NCBI RefSeq assembly: GCF_014200435.1
Contig: NZ_JACHBR010000003.1
Coordinates: 1-64,000 of the forward strand
Direction of reading: 5' to 3'
Origin: Sphaerisporangium krabiense
GTDB taxonomy: Bacteria; Actinomycetota; Actinomycetes; Streptosporangiales; Streptosporangiaceae
DNA: 64,000 nt
Below, in pieces: positions 1 through 6,925 of the stretch (within the stretch, counting starts at the first letter, position 1; every line of letters starts with the position of its first letter). The position numbers were made by a program, and so were the translations under genes. The notes below the pieces were generated by a model. The model was not told where the DNA came from. It made no database searches and worked only from the letters and a program-made list of their open reading frames with translations.

Positions 1-593
1 TCGCCCTGCAGGTAGGGGCGGGTCTCGGTGCAGACGAACTCCAGCCGCTTGCCCGACTCCTGGGCCGCCTGGACGGCTCCGACCAGGTAGGCGTCACCCC
101 AGCAGTGGGTCAGCACCCGCGCGCCGTCCGGCAGCAGCGCGGCGGCGTGCCGGCCGAGCGCCCGGGCGCCCGCCCGGTAGGCGGCGTCGTGGCCGGCCGC
201 CGCCTTGGCGACCGCGGGCGCCAGCTCCTCGCCGGGCGCCCCGGCGAGCGGGCCGTCCACGGTGGCCGCCAGGATCGCGCGGACCGCGTCGCGGATGTGG
301 TTGTTGGTCGGGCGGGTGGCGATGAGCCGGCGCCCGGCGGCGCGCAGCCGCTCCTCGGCGGCCTCGGGGCCGGACCCGGCGATCTCGCGGGCGGCCAGCG
401 TCATGCCGGCGGTGGTGGCGAACAGCGGGCCCGAGCTCTGGGTGACCATGCGCTCGATGGCCACGGCGACGTCCTCCAGGGACGCGCAGTGCACCCACCG
501 GCGCTCGAACGGGTAGACGCGGCGGTCCAGGATGTCCACGCCGTCGCCGGTGATCCGTACAGAGTCCGCCAGTATCGGCGTGCTGACGCCCAC
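1..593 (-). CDS. MtnA / eIF-2B-alpha family sugar-phosphate isomerase (partial)
   Basis: This is the N-terminal ~197 residues of a protein of the eIF-2B alpha / ribose-1,5-bisphosphate isomerase / methylthioribose-1-phosphate isomerase family; the C-terminus lies beyond the left edge. Visible family features are RPTNNHIRDAV near residue 97, LTHCWGDAY near residue 170 (MtnA has THCNTG here) and TETRPYLQG at the edge (MtnA has DETRPLLQG). Members interconvert aldose and ketose sugar phosphates in nucleoside or methionine salvage. The start is a GTG at 593, about ten bases after GGAGG; the upstream frame gives no recognisable family sequence. I cannot say whether the substrate is ribose-1,5-bisphosphate or a methylthio sugar, because the missing half carries part of the active site. 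It is divergent from the LanC-like gene. Confidence 0.75.
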   Translation of the reverse strand, partial: MGVSTPILADSVRITGDGVDILDRRVYPFERRWVHCASLEDVAVAIERMVTQSSGPLFATTAGMTLAAREIAGSGPEAAEERLRAAGRRLIATRPTNNHIRDAVRAILAATVDGPLAGAPGEELAPAVAKAAAGHDAAYRAGARALGRHAAALLPDGARVLTHCWGDAYLVGAVQAAQESGKRLEFVCTETRPYLQG

Positions 594-973
594 CCGGCCA
601 CCCCCTCCGTGTCGGCCGCGCCCTTGCGGGCGGCGGCGCCGGTGCCGGGGCCCGTCGTCCCCGGCGCGCCACAAGAATCATCGCAAACGCGGACGGGAAG
701 GCCATGGGGCGGCGAACCTCCGCGCGTGCTTCCGGATGTGCGCGGGGCCGGAGGCGCGGACGGCGGCCCCGCGGAGCGCGGGGCGGGACGTCTCGGCCAC
801 GACCGGGCCGCGTTCCATGCCGCGCCGCCAGGGGAGTGGTCACGCACGGGATTGTGCCCGTCACGTTGCGGGCGGAAGGCCCCGAGGGGGCGCGGTTTGT
901 GAGAGTGTTCTGATACGGCGGGTATGCGGCGGGTAACGGAGCCCACCACGGACCCTGCCAAAATGTAGAGCCA
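594..973. other. Intergenic region without a recognised gene
   Basis: About 380 bases separate the divergent isomerase and LanC-like genes. I see no convincing coding sequence here. The right end leads into a promoter for the LanC-like gene at 974-1002. Confidence 0.5.
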
Positions 974-1002
974 TTGCCTAGTTTTCCTACCAAATTCATA
1001 TG
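974..1002 (+). promoter_or_regulatory. Probable promoter of the LanC-like gene
   Basis: TTGCCT (974-979) and CATATG (997-1002) are separated by 17 bases. They lie in an AT-rich island unusual for this window, 35 bases before the ATG at 1037. It resembles a housekeeping-sigma promoter; this is inferred from sequence only. Confidence 0.45.
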
Positions 1003-1036
1003 GTTTGTGGGAGACTGGCCGCGTGGAGGAGGCGAC

Positions 1037-2383
1037 ATGAGCCAGGAGCGGATCCACCATCCATCGTGGCCGCGCGCCGAGACCCCGCTCACCACGGCGA
1101 TCATGGCAGGCCGCTGGATCCGCTCGGCCGCCGTCGACGACGAACGCGGCCGGCACTGGGTCGCCAACCCCGACCCCCGCCGCCAGTCCGCGCGCTCCGG
1201 CCAGCCCGCCTCCCTGTACGCGGGCGTGGCCGGCATCGTGCTGTTCTTCCTGGAGCTCGCCGCGGCCACCGGGCACGAGGCCTACCTCGACGACGCCAGG
1301 CGCGGCGCCCGCTACCTCGCGGCCACCTGGCAGGACGAGCCCGACCTCACCCTCTACCACGGCCTCACCGGCATGGTCTTCGCGCTCGCCGAGGCCGGAT
1401 GGGCCACCGGCGACGAGAGCCTGTCCGCCGCCGCCAGGTCCGCCGCCGACCGCGTCGTCCGCAGCCTGCGCAGGACCGGCGACGGCGTCGGCTGGACCGG
1501 CGACCCCGCCCAGCGCGGCGACGGCGGCATCATCCTCGGCCTGCTGCACGCCGCCGGCATCCTCGGCGTCTCGGAGTACGAGCAGGTCGCGGTCGAGGCC
1601 GGCGCGAGCGTCGCCGGGCGCGTCGTCCCCGGGCACAAGTTCGGCGAGGACGGCTGCCCCGACCTCCCCGTGGACGCCGTCACCCCCGGCTTCCTGTCCG
1701 GCACGGCGGGCACGGCCTTCCTGCTCGCCCGCCTGTACGGTGTGACCGGCGACAAGCAGTTCCTGGAGGCCGCCCGCCGCGGCGCCGACTTCGTCCGCAC
1801 CGTCAGCGTCGTCACCGACCGGCACGTCCTGGTGCCGCACCACGTCCCGCAGGGCCGCGGCCTGCACTACCTCGGCCTGTGCTCCGGCTCGGCCGGGGTC
1901 GCCCGGCTGTTCTACGAGCTGCACCGCGTCACCGGCGACCCGGGCGACCGGGACTGGGTGGACCGCCTCGCCGCCGGCATCGTCTGCAGCGGCGTGCCCC
2001 GACGCCAGACCGCCGGCTTCTGGAACGTCGCCTGCCAGTGCTGCGGCGCGGCCGGCCTGCTGGAGCTGTTCGTCGGCCTGTGGGCCGCCACCGGCGAGAC
2101 CGGCCACCTGGACTTCGCCCGCACGCTCGCCGAGAACCTGATCGGCCGCGCCACGGGCCACGACCAGGCGGGCTACCGCTGGTACCAGGCCTACCGGCGG
2201 CTGCGCCCCTGGGAGGTCACCGCCGACACCGGGTACATGATCGGCGCGGCGGGCATCGGCGCGGCCCTGCTCCACCTGGACGCCGCCGGCCGTGCCACCG
2301 AGCCGCGCCGCATGATCCTGCTCCCGGACAACCCCTTCCCCGCCATCCCCCTCCCCGCCTCGACCCTCCGCCGCACCTCCTGA
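1037..2383 (+). CDS. Stand-alone LanC-like (lanthionine cyclase family) protein
   Basis: The 448-residue protein is an alpha-toroid of the LanC family. It has repeated G-x-A/T-G-hydrophobic helix starts (YAGVAGIVLF, YHGLTGMVF, LSGTAGTAFL, CSGSAGVARLF, CCGAAGLLELF, MIGAAGIGAALL). The zinc-site positions can be followed: LCSG corresponds to the WCxG cysteine of NisC, and QCCG to its CHG, so the usual histidine ligand appears to be a second cysteine. LanC enzymes add cysteine thiols to dehydrated Ser/Thr in precursor peptides; LanC-like proteins also have other thiol-addition roles. No LanB, LanM, precursor peptide or exporter is nearby, so it is an orphan and need not make a lantibiotic. The start is ATG 1037, after GGAGGAGG at 1025-1032. 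Confidence 0.75.
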   Translation: MSQERIHHPSWPRAETPLTTAIMAGRWIRSAAVDDERGRHWVANPDPRRQSARSGQPASLYAGVAGIVLFFLELAAATGHEAYLDDARRGARYLAATWQDEPDLTLYHGLTGMVFALAEAGWATGDESLSAAARSAADRVVRSLRRTGDGVGWTGDPAQRGDGGIILGLLHAAGILGVSEYEQVAVEAGASVAGRVVPGHKFGEDGCPDLPVDAVTPGFLSGTAGTAFLLARLYGVTGDKQFLEAARRGADFVRTVSVVTDRHVLVPHHVPQGRGLHYLGLCSGSAGVARLFYELHRVTGDPGDRDWVDRLAAGIVCSGVPRRQTAGFWNVACQCCGAAGLLELFVGLWAATGETGHLDFARTLAENLIGRATGHDQAGYRWYQAYRRLRPWEVTADTGYMIGAAGIGAALLHLDAAGRATEPRRMILLPDNPFPAIPLPASTLRRTS

Positions 2384-2423
2384 GACCGGCGCGGGGAAAG
2401 GCGGGCGCGGAAGGGGACGGCTC

Positions 2424-2441
2424 CGCCTCCACGGGGAGGCG
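2424..2441. terminator. Hairpin between convergent genes
   Basis: CGCCTCC (2424-2430) and GGAGGCG (2435-2441) form a perfect 7-bp stem with an ACGG tetraloop. It lies between the stop of the LanC-like gene and the stop of the convergent small gene, so it may end transcription from both sides. Confidence 0.45.
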
Positions 2442-2459
2442 TGCCGGGAACCCGGGTGG

Positions 2460-2612
2460 TCAGTCCGAGCCGGTGGCGTCGGGGTCGCTCACGCGGTGGG
2501 TGAGCGTTCGCACGGCCTCGGTCAGCGAGGCCACCTGCATCTCAAGGGACTGGACCCGGGCCTCCAGGTCCAGAGGGGACGGGGGCTGATACGCGGCGAT
2601 CTGCCTCGGCAT
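2460..2612 (-). CDS. Small coiled-coil protein (50 aa), unknown function
   Basis: A 50-residue reading frame begins at ATG 2612, after GGAAGGAG. It encodes a proline-containing start (MPRQIAAYQPPSP) followed by a heptad-patterned helix, LDLEARVQSLEMQVASLTEA, that continues to about residue 42. The start signal and the regular leucine/valine spacing argue that it is real. It has no cysteine, so it is not an obvious substrate for the convergent LanC-like protein. It lies downstream of the ABC transporter ATPase on the same strand, with a 158-base gap. I do not recognise a family; a small oligomeric or partner-binding protein is a guess. Confidence 0.5.
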   Translation of the reverse strand: MPRQIAAYQPPSPLDLEARVQSLEMQVASLTEAVRTLTHRVSDPDATGSD

Positions 2613-2770
2613 CGGCGATCGCTCCTTCCGTGATCCGTGCGCGGGCGTGGGGGTGCGCGGGCGTCGGTCCGACGCGGTCCCGATCCCTTACCTCTGCCCC
2701 GGAAGCGGCCCGGCAAGCGCGATCGCCGCCATCAACCTGAGGGCGACTCCGCGGGCGTCCGGCCGGCGGG

Positions 2771-3814
2771 TCAGGGCGGGGCCGGGTAGGCGATGGTCTC
2801 GCTCGCCGGGACGGTGGCCCACATCTGTTCGCCGAGGGCCGGCGCCAGCGCGGCGAGGACGCCGGGCGTCAGCTCCGCGACGGCCGCGAGCGGGCCGTCC
2901 AGGCGGACGCGGGCACGCTCGCCGTGCCGTTCGACCGCCTCGACGCCGCCGCGCCAGAGGTTCCCCGGGGCGCCGTCCGGCCGGGCCCGGGACAGGGCGA
3001 CCGCCGCGGGCGGGAACGCGACGAACACCGGGCCCCGCAGCGCCTCGCGGACGGTGAACGTCGGCCCGGCGGCGCCGCCCACCGCGACCGAGCGCCCGGC
3101 GGCGTGGCCCCGGCACAGGTTGAGCCCGGCCAGGCGCGCGGCGTGGTGGGTGCCCGGGCGGCGGGCCACCTCGGCGGGGGTCCCTTCCTGCGCCAGGGCG
3201 CCGTCCTCGATGACCAGCAGCCGGTCCGCCGCCGCGAGGGCGTCCAGCGGGTCGCCGGTCGCCATCAGGCAGGCGCCGGGGAAGTCCGGCAGATGGCGGT
3301 GCAGCAGGGCCCGTACGACATCCGCCTCGGTGGCGTCCAGCCCGGCGAGCGGCTCGTCCAGCAGGAGCAGCCGGGGCCGGACGGCCAGCGCGCGGGCCAG
3401 AGCCACCGCCCGCGCCTGCCCGGGGGACAGCTCGCGCGGCAAGGACCGGGCGTGACCGGCGAGGTCCATCCGGTCCAGCCAGGCCGCGGCGGCGCGGCGC
3501 GCCTGCTCTTTGTAGTCCCCGTGGCAGCGCGGCCCGAAGGCGATGTTGTCCAGGGCCGTCAGGCGCGGGAACAGCAGGGGGTCGCGCCCGGCCATGGCCA
3601 CGGACCTGCGCCCCGGCGGCCTCGTGTGGACGGCGGCCCCGTTCACCAGGACGTACCCGCCGCTCGCGGGGGTGAGCCCCGCGAGCACCCGCAGCGCCGT
3701 CGTCTTGCCCGCCCCCTCGGGACCGACCAGGCCCACCACCTCCCCGAAAGCGAGGACCACCTTGAGATCCAGCCGCGACGCCGGCCGCTCACCCACCAGA
3801 CGGGCCTCGATCAC
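2771..3814 (-). CDS. modC: Molybdate-type ABC transporter ATP-binding protein with altered Q- and H-loops
   Basis: A 347-residue ATPase with a C-terminal TOBE/MOP-like domain (about residues 230-347), resembling ModC. Walker A is GPEGAGKTT, the signature is LSPGQARAVALARAL and Walker B is LLLLDEPLAG. Two catalytic positions differ from the family. The Q-loop glutamine (normally FQD before LFP) is read as GRDPLLFP, and the H-loop THD is MATGDP, so the switch histidine is glycine. ATP turnover may be slow or supported by other residues. The GTG start at 3814 overlaps the TGA of a 13-codon upstream frame. The permease gene lies directly upstream; no periplasmic binding protein gene is in this cluster, so the substrate (molybdate, tungstate or another oxyanion) is inferred. 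Confidence 0.75.
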   Translation of the reverse strand: MIEARLVGERPASRLDLKVVLAFGEVVGLVGPEGAGKTTALRVLAGLTPASGGYVLVNGAAVHTRPPGRRSVAMAGRDPLLFPRLTALDNIAFGPRCHGDYKEQARRAAAAWLDRMDLAGHARSLPRELSPGQARAVALARALAVRPRLLLLDEPLAGLDATEADVVRALLHRHLPDFPGACLMATGDPLDALAAADRLLVIEDGALAQEGTPAEVARRPGTHHAARLAGLNLCRGHAAGRSVAVGGAAGPTFTVREALRGPVFVAFPPAAVALSRARPDGAPGNLWRGGVEAVERHGERARVRLDGPLAAVAELTPGVLAALAPALGEQMWATVPASETIAYPAPP

Positions 3815-3852
3815 GTCATCCACCCCACCCTGACCAGGCGCCCCTCGATCAC
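3795..3852 (-). repeat. Direct repeat of the modC start region
   Basis: Two 20-base copies (3795-3814 and 3833-3852), identical at about 17 positions, are offset by 38 bases. Each begins GTGATCGAGG when read on the minus strand. Because 38 is not a multiple of three, the upstream copy is out of frame with modC. Confidence 0.6.
3811..3852 (-). CDS. 13-codon leader frame overlapping the modC start
   Basis: GTG 3852 follows a good ribosome binding site (GGGAAGG, 5 bases away) and encodes VIEGRLVRVGWMT before a TGA at 3813-3811 that overlaps the modC GTG. Its first residues copy the real modC start (VIEARLVGE). It is therefore either a translational-coupling leader or a duplicated, frame-shifted start. 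Confidence 0.35.
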   Translation of the reverse strand: MIEGRLVRVGWMT

Positions 3853-3992
3853 GCGGCCTTCCCTTTCCCGGCCGGGTGCGCCTCCGTCGCGCCGCCCCAC
3901 CTCGCCCGCCAGGTGCTCCCCGGTCGAGAACCTCCACCGTCGCGGGGGCACGCTCCGGGGACGTTCGCGGGTCGCCGGCGTGGGGAGCCGGG

Positions 3993-4832
3993 TCACGGGG
4001 TGGTCGTCCAGTGGGGGCGGAGGTAGGCGAGGGTGGCCGCGGACGCGGCGAGGAGGGTCAGGCTGAGGGTCAGGGCCGCGGGCGGGTCGGCGTGCAGGAC
4101 GCGCGCGACCTCCGGCGGCATCACCCGCACCCCCCACAGCGCGTTGCCCTCCAGGGCCGCCGCCGCGCCGTACTCGCCGAGGGCCCGCGCCCAGCACAGG
4201 ACGGCGCCCACGGCGATGCCCGGAGCCGCCGCGGGCAGCGTCACCCGCCGGAACACCGTCCAGCGGGACCCGCCGAGCGTGGCCGCCGCCTCCTCCAGCC
4301 CGGGATCGGCGGCCCTGAGCGCGCGTTCCACGCCCGCGACCAGGAACGGCAGCCCGGTGAACGCGGCCGCCCCCACCAGTGCCCCCGTCCCGGGACCCGT
4401 GGCCTGCGGCCCCCCGAGGTCGCCCGTGCCGTTCACGCCCCCCATGGCGAGCGGCACGGCCACCACGGCGACGGCGGGCGGGAGGACGATCGGCACGGTG
4501 ACCAGGGCGCGCAGGGCCCGCTCGCCCCGCACGGCGGCGCGGGCGAGCGCCCACCCCAGCGGGACGCCGAGCGGCAGGCACACCAGCGTGGCCAGCAGCG
4601 CGGTGACCAGCGCCGACCGCAGGGCGGTGAGCACGCCGGGCCCGGCCAGCGACGGCCACGGGGCCTGGGAGAGCAGCGCGGCGAGCGGCAGCGCGAGGAA
4701 CGTCAGCGCCAGCGCCGCGGGCAGCAGCGGCACGGCCGGTCCGCCCGCGCGCCTCCCGGCGGCCCGGCCGGCGGGCCGCCGCCGCCTGCCCCGCAGGACC
4801 GCCATCGCGGCGAAGGTGCTCGATGCCTTCAT
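3993..4832 (-). CDS. modB: Molybdate-type ABC transporter permease
   Basis: A 279-residue inner-membrane permease with about six hydrophobic segments. It has the cytoplasmic EAA loop (EEAAATLGGSRWTVFRR) that docks with the ATPase, and ALGEYGAA, the family form of ALGEFGAT in ModB. The preferred start is ATG 4832, nine bases after GGAGG; an in-frame ATG at 4853 is less well placed. The ATPase gene follows after about 180 bases. A TetR gene lies divergently upstream with a palindrome between them. Confidence 0.75.
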   Translation of the reverse strand: MKASSTFAAMAVLRGRRRRPAGRAAGRRAGGPAVPLLPAALALTFLALPLAALLSQAPWPSLAGPGVLTALRSALVTALLATLVCLPLGVPLGWALARAAVRGERALRALVTVPIVLPPAVAVVAVPLAMGGVNGTGDLGGPQATGPGTGALVGAAAFTGLPFLVAGVERALRAADPGLEEAAATLGGSRWTVFRRVTLPAAAPGIAVGAVLCWARALGEYGAAAALEGNALWGVRVMPPEVARVLHADPPAALTLSLTLLAASAATLAYLRPHWTTTP

Positions 4833-4909
4833 GACGGCTTTCCTCCCCGCCATCCGGTTCGGCCACGCCGATCCGGTTCACACCAACGCACCGGCGCCGG
4901 GCGGCGCAT

Positions 4910-4933
4910 ACTGTACCGGTCGGCCGGTATAGT
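4910..4933. promoter_or_regulatory. 24-bp imperfect palindrome, probable TetR operator
   Basis: ACTGTACCGGTC and GGCCGGTATAGT match as an inverted repeat at 10 of 12 positions. The site ends eight bases before the TetR start and includes a possible -10 element (TATAGT). It also lies upstream of the divergent permease gene, so one repressor could control both directions. Confidence 0.55.
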
Positions 4934-4940
4934 TTCCGGT

Positions 4941-5492
4941 ATGCCACGACCCAGTTCGAAGGAGCGACTGCTCGACGCCGCGGCCGAGGTCCTGCTGAGC
5001 GAGGGGGCCGAGGCCCTGACCTTGGAAGCGGTGGCCCGGCAGGCCGGGGTGTCCAAAGGGGGCCTGTTCTACCACTTCCCCACCAAGCAGGCACTGGTCG
5101 CCGCCATGGTCGACCGCCTGACCACGGCCTTCGACCGGGCGCTGGCCGAGACGGGCGCCGAGCCCGGCGACTTCCTGCGCGCCTACCTGGACGCGACGAT
5201 CCCGGAACGCCACACCGCGGCCACGGCTCCCGCCGACCGGGTCGCCGTCGCGCTGCTGGCCGCGGTGCTCGTGGACCCGGCGGGGCTCGCGCCGCTGCGA
5301 GAGAGGTTCGCCGCCTGGCAGGCCAGGCTGACCGACGACGGCATCGACCCGGCCGCGGCGACGGCGATACGGCTGGCCATCGACGGCTGGTGGGCGGTCA
5401 GGCTCCTCGGACTCGGCGAACCGGACGCGGCGCTGCACGAGCGGACCAGGAGCTACCTGCGGGAGGCGATCGGCCGTGCTGCGCGTCACTAA
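4941..5492 (+). CDS. TetR-family transcriptional regulator
   Basis: A 183-residue one-component regulator. The N-terminal helix-turn-helix (about residues 8-55) contains LTLEAVARQAGVSKGGLFYH followed by FPTKQALV, the classical TetR fold. The C-terminal ligand/dimer half is alanine-rich (AVALLAAVLVDPAGL, AIDGWWAVRLLGL). It probably binds the palindrome just upstream and represses itself and the overlapping DUF5360 gene, possibly also the divergent transporter. The downstream gene starts inside its last codons (17-base overlap), so the two are co-translated. Confidence 0.85.
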   Translation: MPRPSSKERLLDAAAEVLLSEGAEALTLEAVARQAGVSKGGLFYHFPTKQALVAAMVDRLTTAFDRALAETGAEPGDFLRAYLDATIPERHTAATAPADRVAVALLAAVLVDPAGLAPLRERFAAWQARLTDDGIDPAAATAIRLAIDGWWAVRLLGLGEPDAALHERTRSYLREAIGRAARH

Positions 5493-5880
5493 GGCGTTGA
5501 TGCTGCTCACGGATCTGGCGTTCGTCGCCTACTTCACCGTCACGGGGTTGCGGCTGATCCCGCCCGCGTGGGCCTTCGCCGACTACACCGACCCGCTGAT
5601 GACCGACTGGAACTGGTCGTTCCTCTGGATCGACCTGCTCGCCGGCGCCACCGGTCTTGGCAGCCTGTGCCTCCTGCGCCGTGGCTCCCCGTCAGGGCCG
5701 GGACTGATGCTGGTCTCGCTCGTGCTGACCATGGCGTCCGGCCTGATGGCGATCGCGTTCTGGACGCTGCGCGGCGACTTCTCACCGGCCTGGTGGCTGC
5801 CGAACCTCTACCTCATGCTCTTCCCGGTCCCCGCCATTGTCCGCCTCACGCGGTCACGACCGGGCGTCACCATTTCATAG
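5476..5880 (+). CDS. DUF5360 family membrane protein
   Basis: A 134-residue protein with four predicted hydrophobic helices. It resembles the Bacillus YvaD/DUF5360 family: a conserved early segment LLTDLAFVAYFTVTGLRLIP, then FADYTDPLMTDWNWSF and a C-terminal W-x-P-N-L-x-L-M-L-F helix. Function unknown. GTG 5476 lies inside the TetR gene in another frame, which indicates co-expression; TetR plus a small membrane protein suggests a stress- or ligand-responsive pair. Confidence 0.7.
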   Translation: MLRVTKALMLLTDLAFVAYFTVTGLRLIPPAWAFADYTDPLMTDWNWSFLWIDLLAGATGLGSLCLLRRGSPSGPGLMLVSLVLTMASGLMAIAFWTLRGDFSPAWWLPNLYLMLFPVPAIVRLTRSRPGVTIS

Positions 5881-5967
5881 GGCGCGCCCGCTGAAGTGGG
5901 GCAATGCGCAAGGAAGTTTACTTTCGCGGCATTCGTGTAGAGAGGGGGCGACTCGAAAGGAGCCGTC

Positions 5968-6792
5968 ATGAACTCCGTGGCCTCAGCGGGGAACCAGGCG
6001 CGGGGAACCGCGCGGCAGGTGACGAACAGCCGGACGTTCGACCGGCTCGCACGTTTCGGACTGGCCTGCCGGGGCGCCCTGTACGCGCTGATCGGCATCT
6101 TGGCCTTGCAGATCGCCTTCGGCGGCGGGGGGAAGGAGGCGGACAAGACCGGCGCCGTGCGCACCGTGGCCGAGCAGCCGTTCGGCACCGCCCTGCTGTG
6201 GCTGATGGCCGTCGGGTTCGTCGCGCTCGCCCTCTGGCAGCTCTCGGAGGCCGTGCTCGGCACCGGCCTCGACGCCAAGCACCGGGCCGAGGCCGCGGGA
6301 CGTACCGTGGTGTACGCCCTGGTGGTCGGCACCGTCCTGAGCTTCCTGCTGCGCGGCACCACCGGCAGCTCCACCGACGAGCAGTCCAAGGACCTCACGG
6401 CGACCGTCATGGAGTGGCCGGGCGGTCAGCTCATCGTCGGGGCGATCGGCCTCGGCATCATGGCACTCGGCGCCTACTGGATCTACCAGGGCGTCAAGAA
6501 GACCTTCCTGAAGAACCTGCGCACCGGCGAGATGTCCCCGCGGGCGCGCAACGTCGTCGAGAAGCTCGGCATGGTCGGCTACTGCGCCCGCGGCGTGATC
6601 GCCCTCGCCGCCGGCGTCTTCTTCATCCGCGCGGCGATCGTCTACGACCCCGACGAGGCCAAGGGCATCGACGCCACGCTGCGGTCGTTCGCCGACACGC
6701 CGCTCGGCCCCTGGCTGCTGGCCGTGGTGGCCATCGGCGTGGTGGTGTTCGCCGCCTACTGCTTCTGCGAGGCCCGCTGGCGCCACACCTGA
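5968..6792 (+). CDS. DUF1206 domain membrane protein
   Basis: A 274-residue integral membrane protein made of three DUF1206 repeats, each two helices. Each repeat begins with a similar G-x-x-x-R-G motif (RFGLACRGALYALIGILAL, AEAAGRTVVYALV, KLGMVGYCARGVIALAAGVF). It starts at ATG 5968 after AAAGGAG. It is a widespread actinobacterial family without an assigned role. The gene stands alone and is followed by strong hairpins. Confidence 0.8.
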   Translation: MNSVASAGNQARGTARQVTNSRTFDRLARFGLACRGALYALIGILALQIAFGGGGKEADKTGAVRTVAEQPFGTALLWLMAVGFVALALWQLSEAVLGTGLDAKHRAEAAGRTVVYALVVGTVLSFLLRGTTGSSTDEQSKDLTATVMEWPGGQLIVGAIGLGIMALGAYWIYQGVKKTFLKNLRTGEMSPRARNVVEKLGMVGYCARGVIALAAGVFFIRAAIVYDPDEAKGIDATLRSFADTPLGPWLLAVVAIGVVVFAAYCFCEARWRHT

Positions 6793-6801
6793 CCCGGACC
6801 C

Positions 6802-6825
6802 GGCCGGGCCCAGCAGGGCCCGGCC
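6802..6825. terminator. Hairpin after the DUF1206 gene
   Basis: GGCCGGGCCC (6802-6811) and GGGCCCGGCC (6816-6825) form a perfect 10-bp stem with a 4-base loop, ten bases after the DUF1206 stop. Confidence 0.55.
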
Positions 6826-6838
6826 GCCGTATCACGCC

Positions 6839-6876
6839 GAGCGGCCCGCGAGGAACGTCATCCTCGCGGGCCGCTC
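6839..6876. terminator. Strong 15-bp hairpin between convergent genes
   Basis: GAGCGGCCCGCGAGG (6839-6853) and its exact complement (6862-6876) leave an 8-base loop. It lies between the convergent DUF1206 and icmF genes and probably acts in both directions. Confidence 0.65.
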
Positions 6877-6890
6877 GCCGTCATGGGGAC

Positions 6891-6915
6891 GCCCGGCCGC
6901 CGCGCGCGGCCGGGC
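6891..6915 (-). terminator. Hairpin after icmF
   Basis: GCCCGGCCGC and GCGGCCGGGC form a 10-bp stem with a 5-base loop, ending eleven bases before the icmF stop on the opposite strand. It is the third hairpin in this 115-base convergent region. Confidence 0.5.
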
Positions 6916-6925
6916 GTCGCGCGGG

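Noticed and set aside
1037..2383. Lanthipeptide biosynthetic gene cluster
   Set aside because: There is a LanC-like protein only. No precursor peptide with a Ser/Thr/Cys core, dehydratase, protease or exporter is within reach.
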